A program made the translations under genes and the position numbers. This document shows, one piece after another, positions 63,226-64,000 of a DNA stretch of 64,000 nt. Under the pieces are notes generated by a model. The model saw only the letters and a program-made list of their open reading frames with translations, was not told where the DNA came from and did no database searches. The stretch's first letter is position 1, and each line of letters starts with the position of its first letter. The DNA comes from Mesorhizobium ciceri WSM4083. GTDB taxonomy: Bacteria > Pseudomonadota > Alphaproteobacteria > Rhizobiales > Rhizobiaceae. The DNA lies in the NCBI RefSeq assembly GCF_000519305.1, contig NZ_KI912610.1, positions 404,862-468,861 on the forward strand, written 5' to 3'.

Positions 63226-64000
63226 TTGGAACGACCTGAAATACCGGCAGGGCTGCCCGCCGACATCGAACAAAAGAAGATGAAGGCGCGCCTCTGGTTC
63301 GAGGCGCTGCGCGAACGCATCTGCGCCACCTTCGAGCAGATCGAGCAGGACCTTGGCGGGCCGCTGGCCTCGTGGTCGCCCGGCCGCTTCGAGAAGACGC
63401 CATGGGAACGTGACGAGGGGCGCGGCGGCGGCGGCACCATGTCGATGATGCACGGCCGCGTCTTCGAAAAGATCGGCGTTCACACTTCGACCGTCCATGG
63501 CGAGTTCTCGCCCGAATTCAGGAAGCAGATGCCCGGTGCCGAGGAAGACCCGCGCTTCTGGGCATCCGGCATTTCGCTGATCGCGCATCCCTGGAATCCC
63601 AACGTTCCGGCCGTGCACATGAACACGCGAATGGTGGTAACATCGCGCCAATGGTTCGGCGGCGGCGCCGATCTGACACCGGTGCTCGATCGCCGCCGCA
63701 CCCAGGACGACCCCGACACGGTCGCCTTCCACCGCGCCATGCAATTCGCTTGCGAGAAGAATGCCGCGGTCGCCGATTACCCGAAATTCAAAACCTGGTG
63801 CGACGAGTACTTCTATCTATCGCACCGCAACGAGCCGCGCGGCACCGGCGGCATCTTCTTCGACTGGCTGCATTCGGGCGAGGACAAAGGCGGCTGGAAT
63901 GCCGATTTCAACTTCGTCCAGGATGTCGGCCGCTCCTTTCTCGTCGTCTACGGTCACCTCGTGCGCGCCAACTTCAACGAGAACTGGACCGATGGCGACC
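63226..64000 (+). CDS. hemF: oxygen-dependent coproporphyrinogen III oxidase (3' end outside window)
   Basis: The frame starts at TTG 63226 behind a CCGGAG site and is still open at the window edge, giving 258 residues. The enzyme decarboxylates two propionates of coproporphyrinogen III to protoporphyrinogen IX, using O2. Family motifs are [20 protein letters not shown] near 62-81, [20 protein letters not shown] near 117, [12 protein letters not shown] near 145 and [16 protein letters not shown] near 202. It begins a unit divergent from the 85-residue gene. Confidence 0.96.
   Translation, partial: MERPEIPAGLPADIEQKKMKARLWFEALRERICATFEQIEQDLGGPLASWSPGRFEKTPWERDEGRGGGGTMSMMHGRVFEKIGVHTSTVHGEFSPEFRKQMPGAEEDPRFWASGISLIAHPWNPNVPAVHMNTRMVVTSRQWFGGGADLTPVLDRRRTQDDPDTVAFHRAMQFACEKNAAVADYPKFKTWCDEYFYLSHRNEPRGTGGIFFDWLHSGEDKGGWNADFNFVQDVGRSFLVVYGHLVRANFNENWTDGD

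Noticed and set aside
62854-63744. 296-codon minus-strand frame across the start of hemF
   Set aside because: The part beyond 63111 is antisense to well-conserved hemF. Only the 85-codon portion with the AAGGAG site at 63111 is credible.

Overview
The window is GC-rich chromosomal DNA of an alphaproteobacterium of the order Hyphomicrobiales, most likely Mesorhizobium or a close relative. This rests on gene content and style: a UvrB with very long tails, BA14K, DUF2778, DUF1344 and DUF6665 proteins, many small cold-shock genes, a bc1 operon with separate cytochrome b and c1 genes, a PetP/PetR-like regulator pair, and several families of short palindromic intergenic repeats typical of rhizobia. 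The species call is inference. I saw no rRNA, tRNA, CRISPR array, transposase or prophage.

Layout. 1-8.2 kb: a Tat-exported FAD oxidoreductase (cut by the window start) and envelope or unknown proteins (DUF1344, DUF2314, DUF3137, CapA-like, DUF2778). 8.3-14.1 kb: uvrB, an ABC-F ATPase preceded by a short upstream ORF and two competing hairpins, and a HigBA toxin-antitoxin pair. 14.2-18.3 kb: small enzymes and a TPR-sulfotransferase. 18.6-23.1 kb: an accessory stretch with three cold-shock genes, several tiny proteins, an NAD(P)H-oxidoreductase gene broken by an amber codon, a double-Kazal lipoprotein and a BA14K protein. 23.2-30.4 kb: MBL hydrolase, a branched-chain aminotransferase, a MarR/response regulator/histidine kinase operon, a glycosyltransferase, CsaA-like and YbjN proteins. 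30.7-37.0 kb: ubiK, then an lgt / NDUFAF7-type methyltransferase / pgeF / M24-like operon, a lipoprotein and prs. 37.0-44.3 kb: AraC regulator, Fsr-type efflux pump, an OhrR-like regulator divergent from an alpha/beta hydrolase, a GGDEF-EAL protein and a fatty-acid-signal methyltransferase. 44.5-50.1 kb: housekeeping genes rplY-pth-ychF, corA, two MaoC proteins and apt. 50.1-55.1 kb: FMN hydroxyacid dehydrogenase, PAP2 phosphatase and the cytochrome bc1 operon petABC. 55.4-64 kb: VapBC-like toxin-antitoxin, cupin, DUF6665, a tandem pair of ABC exporters, trmL, soxR and the start of hemF.

Genes that work together: petABC forms complex III, and the PetP/PetR-like pair 27 kb away may control it (inference from Rhodobacter). 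rplY, pth and ychF serve translation. lgt begins lipoprotein maturation. apt and prs meet at PRPP. hemF (haem) and the bc1 complex are metabolically linked. The most unusual signals are (1) the translated leader and mutually exclusive hairpins ahead of the ABC-F gene, (2) a palindromic repeat that has become in-frame coding sequence of UvrB, with an inverted partner just past the stop, (3) the amber codon in the flavodoxin-fold gene, (4) an M24-fold protein that has lost all metal ligands, and (5) tandem TATCGCGATA operators in the ohrR divergon.
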